The notes: generated by a model from the letters alone, not told the origin. DNA of 64,000 nucleotides from Amoebidium appalachense (GCA_963693365.1 CAVNZM010000005.1:6820001-6884000), one strand, 5' to 3'. Numbered from the stretch's first letter, positions 1-12,117 are shown. A program made the numbers and translations.

Positions 1-1376
1 CACAGACACACACACACACAAATAAACACACAGCACCCACCTTCCTCCGCAACGCGCCAACCAAGTTCCACCCCCCATAGTAGCACCTTGCCATCCATCC
101 CCTCGTCTTCTTCCTCCCCTTATCCAGAAACATCTCCTCGTCATCATTTCCATTATACTCCAGATTTCTCATTTCAAACCCATCATCATCATTCAAAAGC
201 AAGGATCCAGGTCTGGACAGCGATCCAGTTGATAGATTTGACCAAATGGAACCGAGGGCTTGCACCGCCCTGGACCTCCCCCCCTGTACGAAGAGAGAGA
301 TGGAGTCGTCATTGCTATCTGTCAGCCTATCATACTCCACGGAGGGAGAGAAATGGCTGCGTGAGTTTCTACGTTGTAACCCCATGTTACGGAGCATGGT
401 CGTGTGCAAGGTAACATATTTGCCTGGAGATTGGTTATGAATTGATTGTTGTATAATTAGGGATCTTTTTGAACCATGCTATGACCCAGCCCTGGGCGCT
501 TGCCTAGGAAGGTGCATGAGCACCAGGAGCGAACGCTATACTCATTCTATACCAGGGCACATAATTCTCTGATATCTTTATGATGGTGTAAACATGACAA
601 AATCGTTGCTCTCCACTACTAAAGTTTCAATTTGAAACTTTTCAGGGCTTTAGTGCGATGTGTGACGTCATCATGAGTGGCTCACAAAATAGACTACTGA
701 ACGAGCCGGGTCGAGTCCCGGTCCAGCCCGATTAACGATTCGGTAAAGCGGGTCGGGTCACAGGTTTGAGGGGGCTCTTTGAGAGGAACACATGAATATA
801 TGTCCGGTTTTATCATTATCACTCTGTTAGGAAAACGGTCTAAAAGGCGAGACACAAATAGGCCACGTATTCGTTCACGTCTTAGACCCCCCCTTTAGGT
901 AGGCTATAAATTCCGCAGCGCCACACACATGTAGCCTCCCTCTTCGATTTTCGGTTCTCGACATACTGTAACGCAACTCATCTCAGGCCAAGGATATTCT
1001 TCTGTTGCACTGTCTCCACTTCTATGTTAGTTCATTGTTCACCTTCCTCCCTCGGTTTTCCGCCCCACTTTCCCGTCTTTCCCCACCCTCTCTTCTCTCC
1101 AAGCATGTCACATTTCCCGTTTTTGGCGCAGGAGTAAAACACTGGCTGTCTGCCCTCCACAGCGCTGGTGACGAACCTGCGCCCAAAGTGACGTCTTGAC
1201 ATATTAGCGGGCTGGTTGACCGCCACAGACTGCAGGTCATCTGCACCTGTGGTTCCGCTCTCGCCAGCCTGTCAGTCATCACTACTACAGTTCATGTTCC
1301 TGTCCCATGTTTCGTTGCTTTCCCACTCTTTCCGTGTTTTTTTTCTTGCTTTGACGTTTTCTTCTTTCTATCTGTT
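1..1376. other. Intergenic or unassigned sequence
   Basis: The stretch opens with a short CA repeat. It contains only short open frames (for example 246-440 plus) that I do not recognise and that lack convincing splice signals. Around 700-770 there is a GC-rich stretch with several short inverted repeats that looks superficially like a tRNA T-arm but does not fold into a cloverleaf. A pyrimidine-rich tract from about 1290 leads into the putative mini-exon transcript. Confidence 0.5.
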
Positions 1377-1475
1377 GTGACTTTAGAAGAGCTCTTACTT
1401 TCCTTTTGTCTCTCCTCCGACTTTGCTGACTTGGCTCTCTGTGCTCTTGTGTTTTGTGTTGTTCGCCTTGCCCAG

Positions 1476-2362
1476 ACCCTTCTACCAACCCGTCACCTTT
1501 TTTTGCTTGAAACCCCTTTGTTCTTGCCCCCCCTCCCCCCCTCTTCCCCTGGCGCTTTCTCCTGCCGGCACTCTACCTCAAGATTCTGGAGGACAACAGC
1601 ACCCCTGGCAGGTAAGAATTTGGACTATCTCCTGGTTCCTTTCTTGTTGTGCTGTTGGTAGTGATTACTTTTAGTCTGAACCAAGCCTGTTTATACTATC
1701 GCTGGGCTTTTTTCTTTTCTTAGCTTCTGACACGTACTTCCTTGTACAGGTTCTGTTGTCCCTTTGGTTGTGACGGCAGGGTCGTGTCCATATATGGTAA
1801 GAGCCCCTCTCCCTTGAATGATGTCAGAAAAATGTACATGTTGGCCCTTGGTGAGCTGTGCTGAAAAAAAATCAAATCACTCCATACTGAAAAGGATGAA
1901 TGAATCAATTTTTGCACGTCAGTCTGAGCTTACCGAACATGGATGTACTTTGTTTGCTTGTTGTTATGAAAGTTACTGATCCCTTCCGTTGTTCATACAG
2001 GTGGTTCATTCAGAACCTTCAAGGACCCAGTTCTTGACCTATATGGTAGGTTTCCTCTCCCTCCCTTCCTCTTCCCCTCACACATCCACACAAGCATTAC
2101 CTATTCTATGACTTCGTGGCTCGAGCCTCCCCCCCCCCCCTTCTCCCCCCTTAGTTTGCAAAGAGAGTGCAGTATGATGATTCCTAAAATTGACAAGCAT
2201 ATGTCCGACCCTGCTGGGGATACCTTTCCTGTCTGATTGCACGCACCCGCATATGTACTCTGTGGCTGATCTTGCCTGAAGCTAACTTTCGTCAACTTTC
2301 TACAGGTCAGAGCTCCTGGCAGTCGATCACCTTGGACACTCTCCAACAGCAACAATAATAAA
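1476..2362 (+). CDS. Putative spliced transcript with mini-exons, product unknown
   Basis: I do not recognise the product. Four segments are bounded by good splice signals: a segment ending at 1611 before GTAAGA; a 47-nt exon 1750-1796 (preceded by TTGTACAG, followed by GTAAGA); a 45-nt exon 2002-2046 (preceded by CATACAG, followed by GTAGGT); and a segment from about 2307 (preceded by TTTCTACAG). Joined, they stay open in one frame that reads CCPFGCDGRVVSIYG then GSFRTFKDPVLDLYG and stops soon after a glutamine run. A second frame is also open, so the reading frame is uncertain, and the 5' part upstream of about 1570 is not resolved. The two short exons end in similar sequence (TATATG before the donor), possibly a small exon duplication. 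Confidence 0.3.
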
Positions 2363-2399
2363 AAAACAAATACAAAAAACGACTCAAGGAATGTTAAAT

Positions 2400-3112
2400 G
2401 GAAATGGAAGTGACCGGCATGTTGAAATACTTGGTTTATGTTGGGTCCCTCCGAACCCCCTTCCCCACTCATGTTCACGTGTGCATGTCTGTTTTTATCA
2501 AAGCTTCATTTATGCTATGTTTGTAGGCTTTGGTTTTATTGTACATACTTCAATGTGGTCGTTGCTCTTTCGCTTCTCTTCTGCTTCCACCCCCCCCCCC
2601 CTTCTGACGGGTAGCTGTGTCCGTTGCGCGGGTACTTTCTCAAGTGAACCAAACGTTTATGCTACCACTTTTTGCCCTGGGGCGTCCTGACTAAGGCCGA
2701 AAGTGATCCTCCTGCTACCTTTTCACCTAACGTCCAAAAAAATAAGTGCTACCTCAGGTTTGTGCTAAAATGGTATATAAGCAAGCACTCCTCATGGCTG
2801 CGTGTTGGGCACTGTTAAAGGTTTTGCCGTGCATGCGCAAAGGGCAGACAACCTTTATTTCGCTCACAGCGGACTCTAAATTCAACTGTACAAACGTGGT
2901 TGATTCAAAAAATCAACCGTCTGAGTACCAGTAGGCGTATATGTACAAGTCATATTTACAAAGCCACGGACTAAATTATATACATGCACACGCATGTGTG
3001 CCTGGGTCCCACTAAAAATGCACTGGCCGTGTCTCCGACATGTATTCATGTAGCATGAAAAAAAAGGGTGTCTTCAAGTTGGGCCCTGATCATCAAGAAC
3101 TATCTCCATCAA
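2400..3112. other. Intergenic region
   Basis: This is the downstream flank of the minus-strand gene at 3113-3541. It contains short open frames without recognisable similarity and a 12-base poly-C. I see no gene in it. Confidence 0.5.
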
Positions 3113-3541
3113 TCACTCTTCTTTTTCCACCTGTGTATCTGGCCCAGCAAACACGTACGTCTCCTTGTGCACGCACCCTCTGTCTGTGCCCGCATACTGC
3201 TTAAGCATCCACCCCTCCGCCTCCAAAGCATCCAACAGAGCGACAGTGGTAACTTCCTCGCTGACGTTCGCTGGATCAGACACCATAGCACAGTGTGTGT
3301 GTGGTAAGTGTCCTTGCGCTTGCGCGTGCGTGCGTGCCTGTGTATGCGTGTCTCCCTGCCCGTGTGCTTGAGGCTCCGTCCGCCCGTGCTGTACGTGCTG
3401 AAGTAGGTGGTAGGGGCATCGTGCAGACACACGTTTTAGAAGCTCCCTCGGGCCCTCTATTTCATAGAGACGGCCGGTGGTTGGGCTAACAGTTGCCCCC
3501 TCTTTTGTGTCATGATTGACAGTTAGAATGGCAAAAGGCAT
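3113..3541 (-). CDS. Short paralogous protein A (divergent pair, minus member)
   Basis: An intronless frame of 142 codons from the methionine at 3541; an upstream in-frame Met exists at 3595. Function unknown. It matches the plus-strand gene at 4441-4857 along its length: an N-terminal beta-like segment (MPFAILTV versus MPHCLVTI), a central motif Y-E-[IV]-E-G-P-x-x-L-L, a variable Thr/His-rich middle, and a C-terminal motif L-L-D-A-[LV]-E-x-[KE]-G-W-x-L followed about 10-15 residues later by an aromatic [YF]-V-F. The C-terminal block, a short helix ending in EGW followed by a strand, is reminiscent of small DUF4177-like folds, but that is inference only. I chose the downstream Met because it aligns with the start of the paralogue. 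Confidence 0.5.
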   Translation of the reverse strand: MPFAILTVNHDTKEGATVSPTTGRLYEIEGPRELLKRVSARCPYHLLQHVQHGRTEPQAHGQGDTHTQARTHAQAQGHLPHTHCAMVSDPANVSEEVTTVALLDALEAEGWMLKQYAGTDRGCVHKETYVFAGPDTQVEKEE

Positions 3542-4440
3542 GGTTGTGTGCGTTGAATCTGGCTCAAAGTGACGACTCTGCTTGTTCTTGTGCAATAGTT
3601 CAAGCGTTTTGTGGAAACAATGTTGGAGTTAGGTGTCTTGACAGGAATGATTGAGCGAACAAAAGATGGGCTGGGGGCAGAAGATAATGTGTTTGTGCCT
3701 GAGCTGGTTGTGGCAAGATGATAGCCAAGAAACAGAGCTGCGCCGACGTAAAGGGCAGAAAATGATGCACCGTAAACGATACCTTCCATTGTGTGAGTTT
3801 CTTTGACACGCGTGTGTGCTTTTCAACTTTTCCTCAGGCAAGTGTTTTTTTGTTCCTCTGGCAACGGTTGCCTTTTGTGTGTTGCAAGTTCACAACGCGC
3901 CACGCCGCACGCGCTTAATCATCTGACGCCCCATATGTTCTCACAGTTGATTGGCTATCGGTTATAATGTGATTGGTTCCCGATTTAGATGCGCGTAAGC
4001 GTGAACCTTAGATGGCCAAAATTAAACTGTTTTGATTGGCTGAATTTGTTTGGGTTGGCTCACGACTGAGCCACATGCTGAGGCCGACAGCTGAGTCTGA
4101 CGGGGGTGAAGTGAACTTGCGGGTGTGTTCACGTGTGAAGTGTGTGTGCAGCACGTGTGTGTGCGTGTGTCACGGTCGTGGTGAAAGATCAAAAACAAAA
4201 AAGAAAAGAGGCATGGTACAGATGTCTCATATTTTGACATGTAGAGTGTCATGGAAAAGACACACAGGCAATAATTCGCAACTACGCAGTTTGTAAAAGA
4301 ATGTACGGTACCCTGCCTCAGTGCCTTCGTCCATTTTACTGAGTTTCTACGTGTATTCCTGAATTCGCCAGTTATTAGGCTACACGGGTACAGTTATTGC
4401 TATCTGCTTAGTTCCATTGTGCCTACACACACACAAAACC
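3542..4440. promoter_or_regulatory. Shared divergent intergenic region of the paralogous pair
   Basis: About 0.9 kb separates the two head-to-head paralogues and would contain both promoters. Three GATTGG (inverted CCAAT-box) words are visible near 3950, 3972 and 4034, consistent with NF-Y-type promoter elements. No TATA box is obvious. Promoter function is inferred from position and the CCAAT words only. Confidence 0.35.
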
Positions 4441-4857
4441 ATGCCTCACTGCCTCGTAACAATCACCTCCACAGAGGCACACCCCAGCGCGCACACACCC
4501 ACCACACACGCGTACGAAGTCGAGGGACCAGAGCCCCTTCTCCGTCACCTCATTTCCACCCTCCCACACCACCGCCTCCGCCCATCACGCACCCACACCG
4601 ACCCACATCCCCTTTTGCGCATTTTCAGCGAAAAACTCAGCGAGAGTGACGAGGTGAAACACCACCAGAGAAACCACGTCTCAGGTCACGTGGGGCGCAC
4701 ACTGTTGTTGGATGCTGTGGAGGGGAAGGGATGGGAGCTTCTGGGGTATTCTAGAAGCCCAGCCGGGGAGTGTGAGAGGGAGGGGTTTGTGTTTCGGTCG
4801 CTCAGAAATGCCATGCGGAAGGGGAAGGTCAAGGAAGAGTCCCTGAAGGGTAGGTGA
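4441..4857 (+). CDS. Short paralogous protein B (divergent pair, plus member)
   Basis: An intronless frame of 138 residues starting at the ATG at 4441; an alternative in-frame start lies at 4417. Function unknown. It is a diverged duplicate of the minus-strand gene at 3113-3541 and shares the order of motifs: MPHCLVTI, Y-E-V-E-G-P-E-P-L-L, L-L-L-D-A-V-E-G-K-G-W-E-L-L, and G-F-V-F. The C-terminus is more basic than in its partner (Lys/Arg-rich after residue 120). A GTAGGT donor-like sequence lies at the very end (about 4851), so splicing into a downstream exon cannot be excluded, but the lengths of the two paralogues agree without it. Confidence 0.55.
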   Translation: MPHCLVTITSTEAHPSAHTPTTHAYEVEGPEPLLRHLISTLPHHRLRPSRTHTDPHPLLRIFSEKLSESDEVKHHQRNHVSGHVGRTLLLDAVEGKGWELLGYSRSPAGECEREGFVFRSLRNAMRKGKVKEESLKGR

Positions 4858-5632
4858 CTGCTCTGAGAAAATATTCTTTTCACAGACTTCGTGCTGTAAT
4901 TTCTAAGCACATTTTGTGTTGTTCTTTCCTTGGCAATTTTTAAGCTTACCACAAACACATGCCTGGATTGAACACACCGAGTCTGACACAGCCAAGCTCC
5001 CAATGGCACATGCAAACTGTACTGAAACTCGATCCCCCCCCCCTCCCCCCCCCCCCCTCCCCCCCTCCGACATGAACACGTGTACACGCACATACCTGCC
5101 TCGTCTCCCCCCTTCTCCCCCCTCTCCGACACACCGCCCTGCCCTAAGCACCCTCCCATACACACGGCTGTGGCCCCCCCTCCCGCATTCTCCTCCCCCA
5201 TCCCCCCCCCCCCCCCCCCCCCCCCGTCCCATCTCTCTGCCACCTATCCCCCAGGATCTCCCCCCTCTCCCCCCTCCCCCCCCCTCCCCCCCCCCCCCCC
5301 CCCTCCCCCCCCCCGCCCCCCGTCCCCCGGGGAGGCCCCCAACCCGCCGCCCATTCATGCACGTGTGTGCACATGCGGTTCACTCAACTTTCTATTAGCC
5401 AACCGTGTTCCGTTTTCCCCTTTTTCCAATTTGTCGCAAATTATATATAACAGCATTAAGAAAATTCTGAATACCAGGTGAAGTGCTGAGTAGAATGAAG
5501 TCTCCAAATTTAGCAGGCACAAGCATTAATAGAAACGGATGATTGTGAGTTATCAAAGCGGATCGTACCGCAACTCAGGTGCATGTCATTGAAGGGCTAT
5601 TGCTTGTGTGCGGGACAGAGGTGTGTGTGTGT

Positions 5633-5667
<35 letters not shown>

Positions 5668-5730
5668 GGAGGTGTTCACAACTATAAACGGTGGGTGTGT
5701 GTCTCACATTGGGTTGGTGGGTGGTGGGTG

Positions 5731-5797
<67 letters not shown>

Positions 5798-5987
5798 CAT
5801 GTGTGTATATGTGCGTGCGCTGATGGTGTTGTGCATGTATATGTTGTGTGTGTGTGCGTGTGTGGGTGTGTGTGTGTGTGTGTGTTGGGGGGGGGGGGAG
5901 GGGGGGGAGGGTGGATCCAGCGAGGGGGAAGCGTGCCAAAGGCCAGGGGAGGGGGGGGGGGGGGGGGGATGTATTTCAACATTTGGA
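4858..5987. repeat. Simple-repeat block: poly-C, poly-G and (GT)n
   Basis: C-rich tracts at 5032-5330, a poly-G at about 5632-5666, a (GT)n stretch at about 5731-5797 with interrupted GT to 5885, and further poly-G to 5968. The large open frames across it are proline-, glycine-, Cys/Val- or His/Thr-only translations of the repeats. Nothing else is visible. Confidence 0.8.
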
Positions 5988-6455
5988 ATGTTCAGTGAAG
6001 TGGTGGGTGCAGGTGGAGTCAAGCGCACAGCCGAGGATGCACAGCTGCAGGATGACCCACCAATGGTTGGAGAGAAGCGCCTAGCAACGAGCCACAGCAA
6101 CCAATCAGAAGAACCCATCGCACAAGAGGAGGGCAAAACTCTTGGTGGCCATGGACACGCGCACGTGACTTCGCAGCCGCTTGACACGCTTAACCCTGAT
6201 TTGATTGGTTGGCCTGAAAAGGAAGAAGCAGTGGCAGAAAACACCGAGACGGGTGGAGAAGAGGGAGATGAGCTTGGAAAAGAATCGGAAGGGGGAGAAG
6301 AGCCGAAAGAGGGAGAGGAGAAGGGTAAAAAGGAGGGTAAAGGCGAGGAGGAAGGGACGGATTGGGAGGCTGTTGGGGAGAGCGCACGTGCGGTGATGGA
6401 GTTGGATGGGTTGGAGCACACTACGGCGGGGGACAGCGAGTATGCGGCGTTCTGA
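5988..6455 (+). CDS. Acidic Glu/Gly-rich protein, unknown function
   Basis: An open frame of 155 residues from the ATG at 5988. The N-terminal third is mixed (KRTAEDAQL, GEKRLATSH); residues about 75-130 are extremely Glu/Gly/Lys-rich, as in a disordered acidic tail; the C-terminus is GDSEYAAF. A 3' splice-site-like AG at 6011-6012 after the repeat block means this could instead be the last exon of a longer gene. I see no known domain. The stop codon and its downstream flank are tandemly duplicated (see 6433-6695), and an AATAAA lies at 6543. Gene status is inferred from non-repetitive composition and the duplicated end. Confidence 0.4.
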   Translation: MFSEVVGAGGVKRTAEDAQLQDDPPMVGEKRLATSHSNQSEEPIAQEEGKTLGGHGHAHVTSQPLDTLNPDLIGWPEKEEAVAENTETGGEEGDELGKESEGGEEPKEGEEKGKKEGKGEEEGTDWEAVGESARAVMELDGLEHTTAGDSEYAAF

Positions 6456-6695
6456 TTGGGTGGTTGGTTTTATTGAAATGATATCATTGGTTGTTGAACG
6501 CGTTAAGGTGGGGGGTTTATATGATTTCGATTGGGCTGCTCCAATAAAATTTAGAATTCGTCGCCGAGCTGGCAGAGCTGGCAGCGAGTACGCGGCGTTC
6601 TGATTGGGCGGTGGGTTTTGTTGGAATGGGATCATTGGTTGTGTAACGTTCTAAAATGGCGGTTTATATGATTTCCATTGGGCTGTTGTTGGGTC
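6433..6695 (+). repeat. Tandem duplication of a gene 3' end (two copies offset by 148 bp)
   Basis: Copy 1 (about 6433-6540) and copy 2 (about 6581-6690) share the last codons and stop (SEYAAF then TGA at 6453 and 6601) and the following flank, including TGATTGGG, ATCATTGGTTG and a TTTATATGATTTC block. They differ by point changes and small indels, so the duplication is not brand new. Confidence 0.8.
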
Positions 6696-6933
6696 TGGCT
6701 TCTAGCTAGCAGATCTGAGAGTGCTGCGGGGGGGTGGGGTGGAGCGAATTGGGGTGCACATGCTCCGGAGGGGGGGGGGGGGGGGGGGGGAGAATGGAGG
6801 GAGGAAGGAGGACGGGGGCTAGGGGGAGGGGGAGGGGGAAGGGGATGGGGAAAAAGAGGTGATAAAAAAGTGTGTGTATGTGTGTGCGTGGGGGGGGGGG
6901 GGGGGGGGAGAGAAGGGGGAGGGGGTGTGTGTG

Positions 6934-6964
<31 letters not shown>

Positions 6965-8549
6965 TGTGTTTATTCCAGGGTCAGTGGTGAAGCAGTACTG
7001 TGCTTTATCACGTCGTGTATAGCTCTGGCCGATTGCATTCCCCACGTACTACATGATACACCTTCACCTTTCTTGTAGAATGTATACGTCAACCATGTGA
7101 ATCTATCCTTGTACACGTGTGTGCTGTGTCAATACGGTGGCTCCCCCGGGGAAGGGGAGGTGGAGGAGGTGGGGGGGAAGAGCGGGGTCATGAATGATTC
7201 GATGATATGAGTGTGCTTCAGATGTTAATTTGCTTGAGTAGGAATATATGGGAATATTATTAGAATCCTTCGGTCGATATACACTGATTATTGCTGTATG
7301 TGCAGCGGAAGCTATTCAACAAACTCTAGTTTATAGGTTAGGCTGAGGCTGCTTCATAGCATGCAGTATAATTATTCTCAAATTTACTTCAATTAATTCT
7401 TTCTTAGTTTTGTGTTTTTTCTTTTTTTCTCAAGCTCTGGTGTGTCCCGGGGAGGGACCTTCCGTCTTTTTTCCTTTCCGTGCCTTTTCTCTGTCAGGCC
7501 TTCGGAATCCCTCCCTCTGCCCGCCGCATGTGGATGAGTGTGTACGTTGCAATTGAGCATATTCGGTCGTTTAAAACTCTGAACTCGTGCCCCGTTTCTG
7601 TGCGCGCACAGAACAGCCAAACGGACAAGGTGTGCATGCAGCGCGTCGATTGAAACAGGTGGTGGTGGTGGTGGTGGTGGTGGTGGTGTGTGTGTGTGTG
7701 TGTGTGTTCGGAGGGGGAGGGGGTGGGGGGCTCCTACACGGCAGCCAGACAATTTATCTTCGTCCATGTACACGTGTGTTCCCATCTGACATTCTGGAAA
7801 CCCACGGGGTTTGAGAGAGTATCATCTCCATTGTTTGTTTACCTCACGGGCATGTTTCGAGCCCTACAATATTACAGTTGTAGTAACCAACCAAACTAGC
7901 TGGCAATAACATCCTACGCAACAAGAAAACACTGCTCTACATTTGCTTTAAGGATTCACTGTGTAAGCAAACCAAGACGTTGTTATAAGCCCTCATAAGG
8001 AAGCCGAGTATCGTAACAGAACGTCGAAAAGGGAAAAGAAAAACCGAAAGAAAAGACGAACCGACAAGACAAGAAGGGAGCATAAGGATAAAGTGGACAC
8101 GATATGCACACTTCTTCCCTTATGCTACACACACAGGCCGCTATCATTATCAGATTATCATATTATACGTGCAGGCCGAAAAACATCACTTTCCTTGATT
8201 AGTCAACCTCGCATGCGTCACGCTCCTAACTATAGTAAGATTTCGGTGGGAAATGGACATATGGAAACCCACTACATACCCTCTACAAAAAAACACTCCA
8301 AAAGACATAAATTTCCAGGTGTAGCGGTATTCCACCCATTATATTCACGATACCCGCTTTCTATATTGAAAATATCAACGAGCGATTCCTCTCCCAGTAT
8401 CAAATCTCGCGACCCCTGAACCCCTGAACCCATCAATAACCGTCATGTCGTACACGTGATTGCGATCCACACGTGATTTCTAACCAATCATTAACCGGCA
8501 TAAATGATTTTCCACCAATCATTGGCCAGCATGCATGACTTTCCACCAA
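6696..8549. other. Intergenic region with poly-G and GT repeats
   Basis: Poly-G tracts lie at about 6769-6790, 6890-6908 and 6936-6963, and a GGT/GT repeat at 7660-7710. The remainder to 8549 is AT-richer, with no convincing gene. The last part contains several ACCAATCA words and is the 3' flank of the minus-strand acyltransferase gene. Confidence 0.6.
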
Positions 8550-8731
8550 TCACCAGTCAATGACCTCCTCGTCATCCGCCTGCACCAGCTCCTCGTGCTT
8601 GATGACTCGAATCTTCTCGAACTCCTCGGCACCAAACACCTCCCTGCCCAGCCTCTCAATGAAGTCGCGCACTGCGTGTGTTCGTGTGTGTGTGTGTGTG
8701 TACGTGCATGTGTGTGTGTACGTGTACGTGT

Positions 8732-8771
<40 letters not shown>

Positions 8772-9236
8772 ATGTGTGCGTGTATTTGTGTGTAGGGCGG
8801 GGGGGGGGGGGGGGGGGGGGGGATGGAGGCATTGGGAGAGGTGTTAGTGAACAAACGTGTCACATAGATGTGTGTGTGTGTGGGGGGGGGGGGGGGGGGG
8901 GGGGGGAGGGGGGGGGGGGGGGAGGGTATGCCTGCGAACGTGTGTGTGTGTGTGTGTGTGCGCGCGCACGCGCGTTTCTGTGGGAGCACAAACCATGTGC
9001 GCCGTGTGTGTATGAGTGTACGCCAGCATGTTTCCTCCTCCATACGTGTGTGTGCCATAAACAAAGCAGGTATGTCTACTAATATTAGCTATGTGTGCAG
9101 AGAGCAGCATTTGTAACCATCGCACATTTTAAGATAACCAGGGGTATTTCGTGGCATGAGCAAGGGAATGAGGGGTCGGTGGTTGTGGTGTTGGTGTTAG
9201 AGTGGTGTGCTTGATGCGTGGCAGCCGTGTGCGCGT

Positions 9237-9267
<31 letters not shown>

Positions 9268-11055
9268 CCCCCTCCCCCCCCCCCTGTGTCTTGTGTGTCG
9301 TGTGTGTGGTTTATATACAAAAACTGTTTCACGTTTCATCCATATACATGCACGTGTGCCTGTGTGTGGGTGTTGGGATAGTTGGGGGGGAGTGGGGGGG
9401 GGAGGGGGTGTGGAGGTAATGAAAATAAAAAAACACGTACCCTTCTTCTGCAGCTCAATCCTCCTCTCGACCCAGAAGAGACCCTTCTTTGCCTGTGTGG
9501 CGCGGAGGTAGAGGGGGCGGATGGACCAGAAAACACGTACGAGGTCGTCAAACGCACGGATGCACTGCATCTCATAGGCAAAGAACACAAGCGCAAAGAC
9601 AAGCGACCACAGGAGCACCTGCACGTGTGTGTGTGTGTTAGTAGGTGCACGTGTGAGTACGTAGCGCACGTGTGTGTGTGCTGGCACGTGTGTGTGTGCG
9701 CGGGTATATGTGGGTGTGCGTGTGTGTCTTTAATGTGTGTGTGCGCGCGTGCGTATGCGTTTTATTGGGGCCGTGGTGAAAGCTCTCATGAGCCCGTGGG
9801 TATAGCTTACGATGCACACCAATAGGCACGTCCTACATACACAGAACTTGAAGGTGAACAACCCATTCCCCACGCATGTTCACTAAACATCCACGATGGA
9901 CAACACACAAAGCAGATTGGCAACGGTTATTCTTGGGTTTTTTTTTTGTTTGTTTGTTTGTTTGTTTTTGTGTTGTGTTGTGCTGCAGGGGGGGGGGGGG
10001 GGGGGGGTTTCCATACAGTGGTGAGAGCCCAGCCGGTGTAGTGGTAAAGAAGCGCACCAAAGATAGCCGAGTAGGTGAAAAGCATGGCCGGAATAACAAA
10101 CAGCATCGTCAGCACCTTCCAGCTGGCAACCACGTCCAGGCTGCGTATTTTCAGAGGGGGAGATATACGTGTTAGTGGATATGCACCGACAATCAAATAT
10201 ACGATCAGATATCCTTACACACACACACAAACACACAAACACACACACACACACACACACACAGACACACACGCACATTTACCCTTCCTCCCTCCCCTCC
10301 CCCACATGCCCTCCTCGCCACGAACACCCACACACACCACACAACTATCCATCCCCCCTCTCCTTTCCTCCATCCCCCCCCCCCCCCCCCCTCCATCCCC
10401 CCCCCCATACACACACACACATACATACCCCTTCTGCTTGACATCAGACCCCTTCACGGCCTCCACCATCTTCTTTTGCGCAAAATTGTTGACGAAAATC
10501 ACCCCCGGCTGGGCCAACAGGATGCCAGGAAGCACAAACGTCCCCATGAAGATCACTTGGACACTGCGGCTCAAGAGCTCCTGTACGGTGTCGCGCTTGC
10601 GGTGCCCTGCCTGCACGTGTACGTATGTACGTGCACGTGTATGTGTACGTGTGTAAGTGTGTGTGTGTGTGTGTAAGTGTACGTGTGTAAGTGTACGTGT
10701 GTAAGTGTGTGTGTAAGTGCATGTATGTTAGTGTACGTGTGAGTGCCCGTGTGTACGTGTGAGGTATGTGTAAGAAGGTGGCATGGAAATTCACACGGGT
10801 AAAACTGCACAAAAAAGACGAGTTCAAAACACGCAGGCAGAAGATATTTGAAGAGAGCCCATCTTCAGGCGGGGGTTGGGGGGGAAGGGGGGGGGGGGGT
10901 TATTGTTACAGTTATACCTTAGGACACACGCACTCAAAAAAAAAAAAAAAATGAAAAGACATATAGAATAAATCGATTGAACATAAATGAATTAAAATAT
11001 AACAATAAGTATGGCAAATACCTGCTTGATCATCCTGATGACCTTCCTGTCACTC

Positions 11056-11106
<51 letters not shown>

Positions 11107-11631
11107 CACACACACACGACAACGAAACAAAGATATCATAGAATATATTAACAATTGGTGTCAAATAAACAGACATACAGAATAAACAAATAACAATTAT
11201 AATATCAAAATATAATATCAAAATAATTTAATATTACAATATCAAAATATAATCATGGTGCATACCTGCTTGATCATCCTGATGACCTGCCTATCGCTTC
11301 AAAAAAAAAAAACACACACGTGAACAAAGATACAAGGAATATATTAACCCTGGATTAATATTAGTATCAAATCATTGTGACAAAGATACAAGAGTAAATA
11401 AATAACAATTAAAATATTAAAATATAACGATAAATATCATGCATACCTGCTGGATCATCCTGATGACCTGCCTATCACTGATGCCCTCCGTCTTGAGGTC
11501 CTCTCGGTACTGCAGCAGCTCCTGCTTGAGCTCGGCAATGTCTGCACGGTCACCAACCTTGTTCATGGCCTGTGTACGTGTGTGTATGTGTACGTGTACG
11601 TGTGTACGTGTACGTACGTGTGTGGGTGTGG

Positions 11632-11666
<35 letters not shown>

Positions 11667-12083
11667 CGTGTGGATGTGTGAGGGCGTGTGAGGACGTGAG
11701 TGAATGTGAATGTGTGTGTGTGTGTGTGCGTGTGTGTGTGTGTTGGTGTGTGTATGTACACGTGTATTTACGTCACAGTGTAAGTGTGGACGTCCGTGTG
11801 TGTGGATGTGCGTGTGTGTGTGTGCGTGCGTGCAAGTGTGCACGTGTGTACGTGGTGTGTATGTGGGTGTGCACGTGTGTTGGTGAGTGGCCGTAGTTGT
11901 GGTGATGGTGGTGGTGGGCACAGATTTGAGGAAAGAGGCAAAGGAGTAGGCCCCTTATGGTTAGTTTACCCAACACGTTCGAATTGGTGTTCTGTCCATT
12001 CAAACTAATCGTAACCAGAGCGTTACCAGAAAACTGCTGCTTCCCTACTCCATAAACACATTTACCCAGTCTATTCATGATAA

Positions 12084-12117
<34 letters not shown>

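Noticed and set aside
700-770. tRNA-like segment (GGGTCGAGTCCCGG)
   Set aside because: One short stem resembles a T-arm but the loop is six bases and no acceptor, D or anticodon arms can be drawn around it.
1377-1661. Alternative frame through the mini-exon transcript
   Set aside because: It is also open across all junctions, but the residues are Leu/Pro/Ser-rich low-complexity with a Lys/Asn tail. The other frame reads more like protein. I could not decide firmly and kept only a low-confidence call.
4916-5481. Proline-rich and glycine-rich 'proteins'
   Set aside because: They come from poly-C and poly-G runs; both strands are open at once, which is expected for homopolymers.
8093-8419. Plus-strand frame of 108 codons in the 3' flank of the acyltransferase gene
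   Set aside because: No splice signals, no recognisable motif, and AT-rich intergenic composition.
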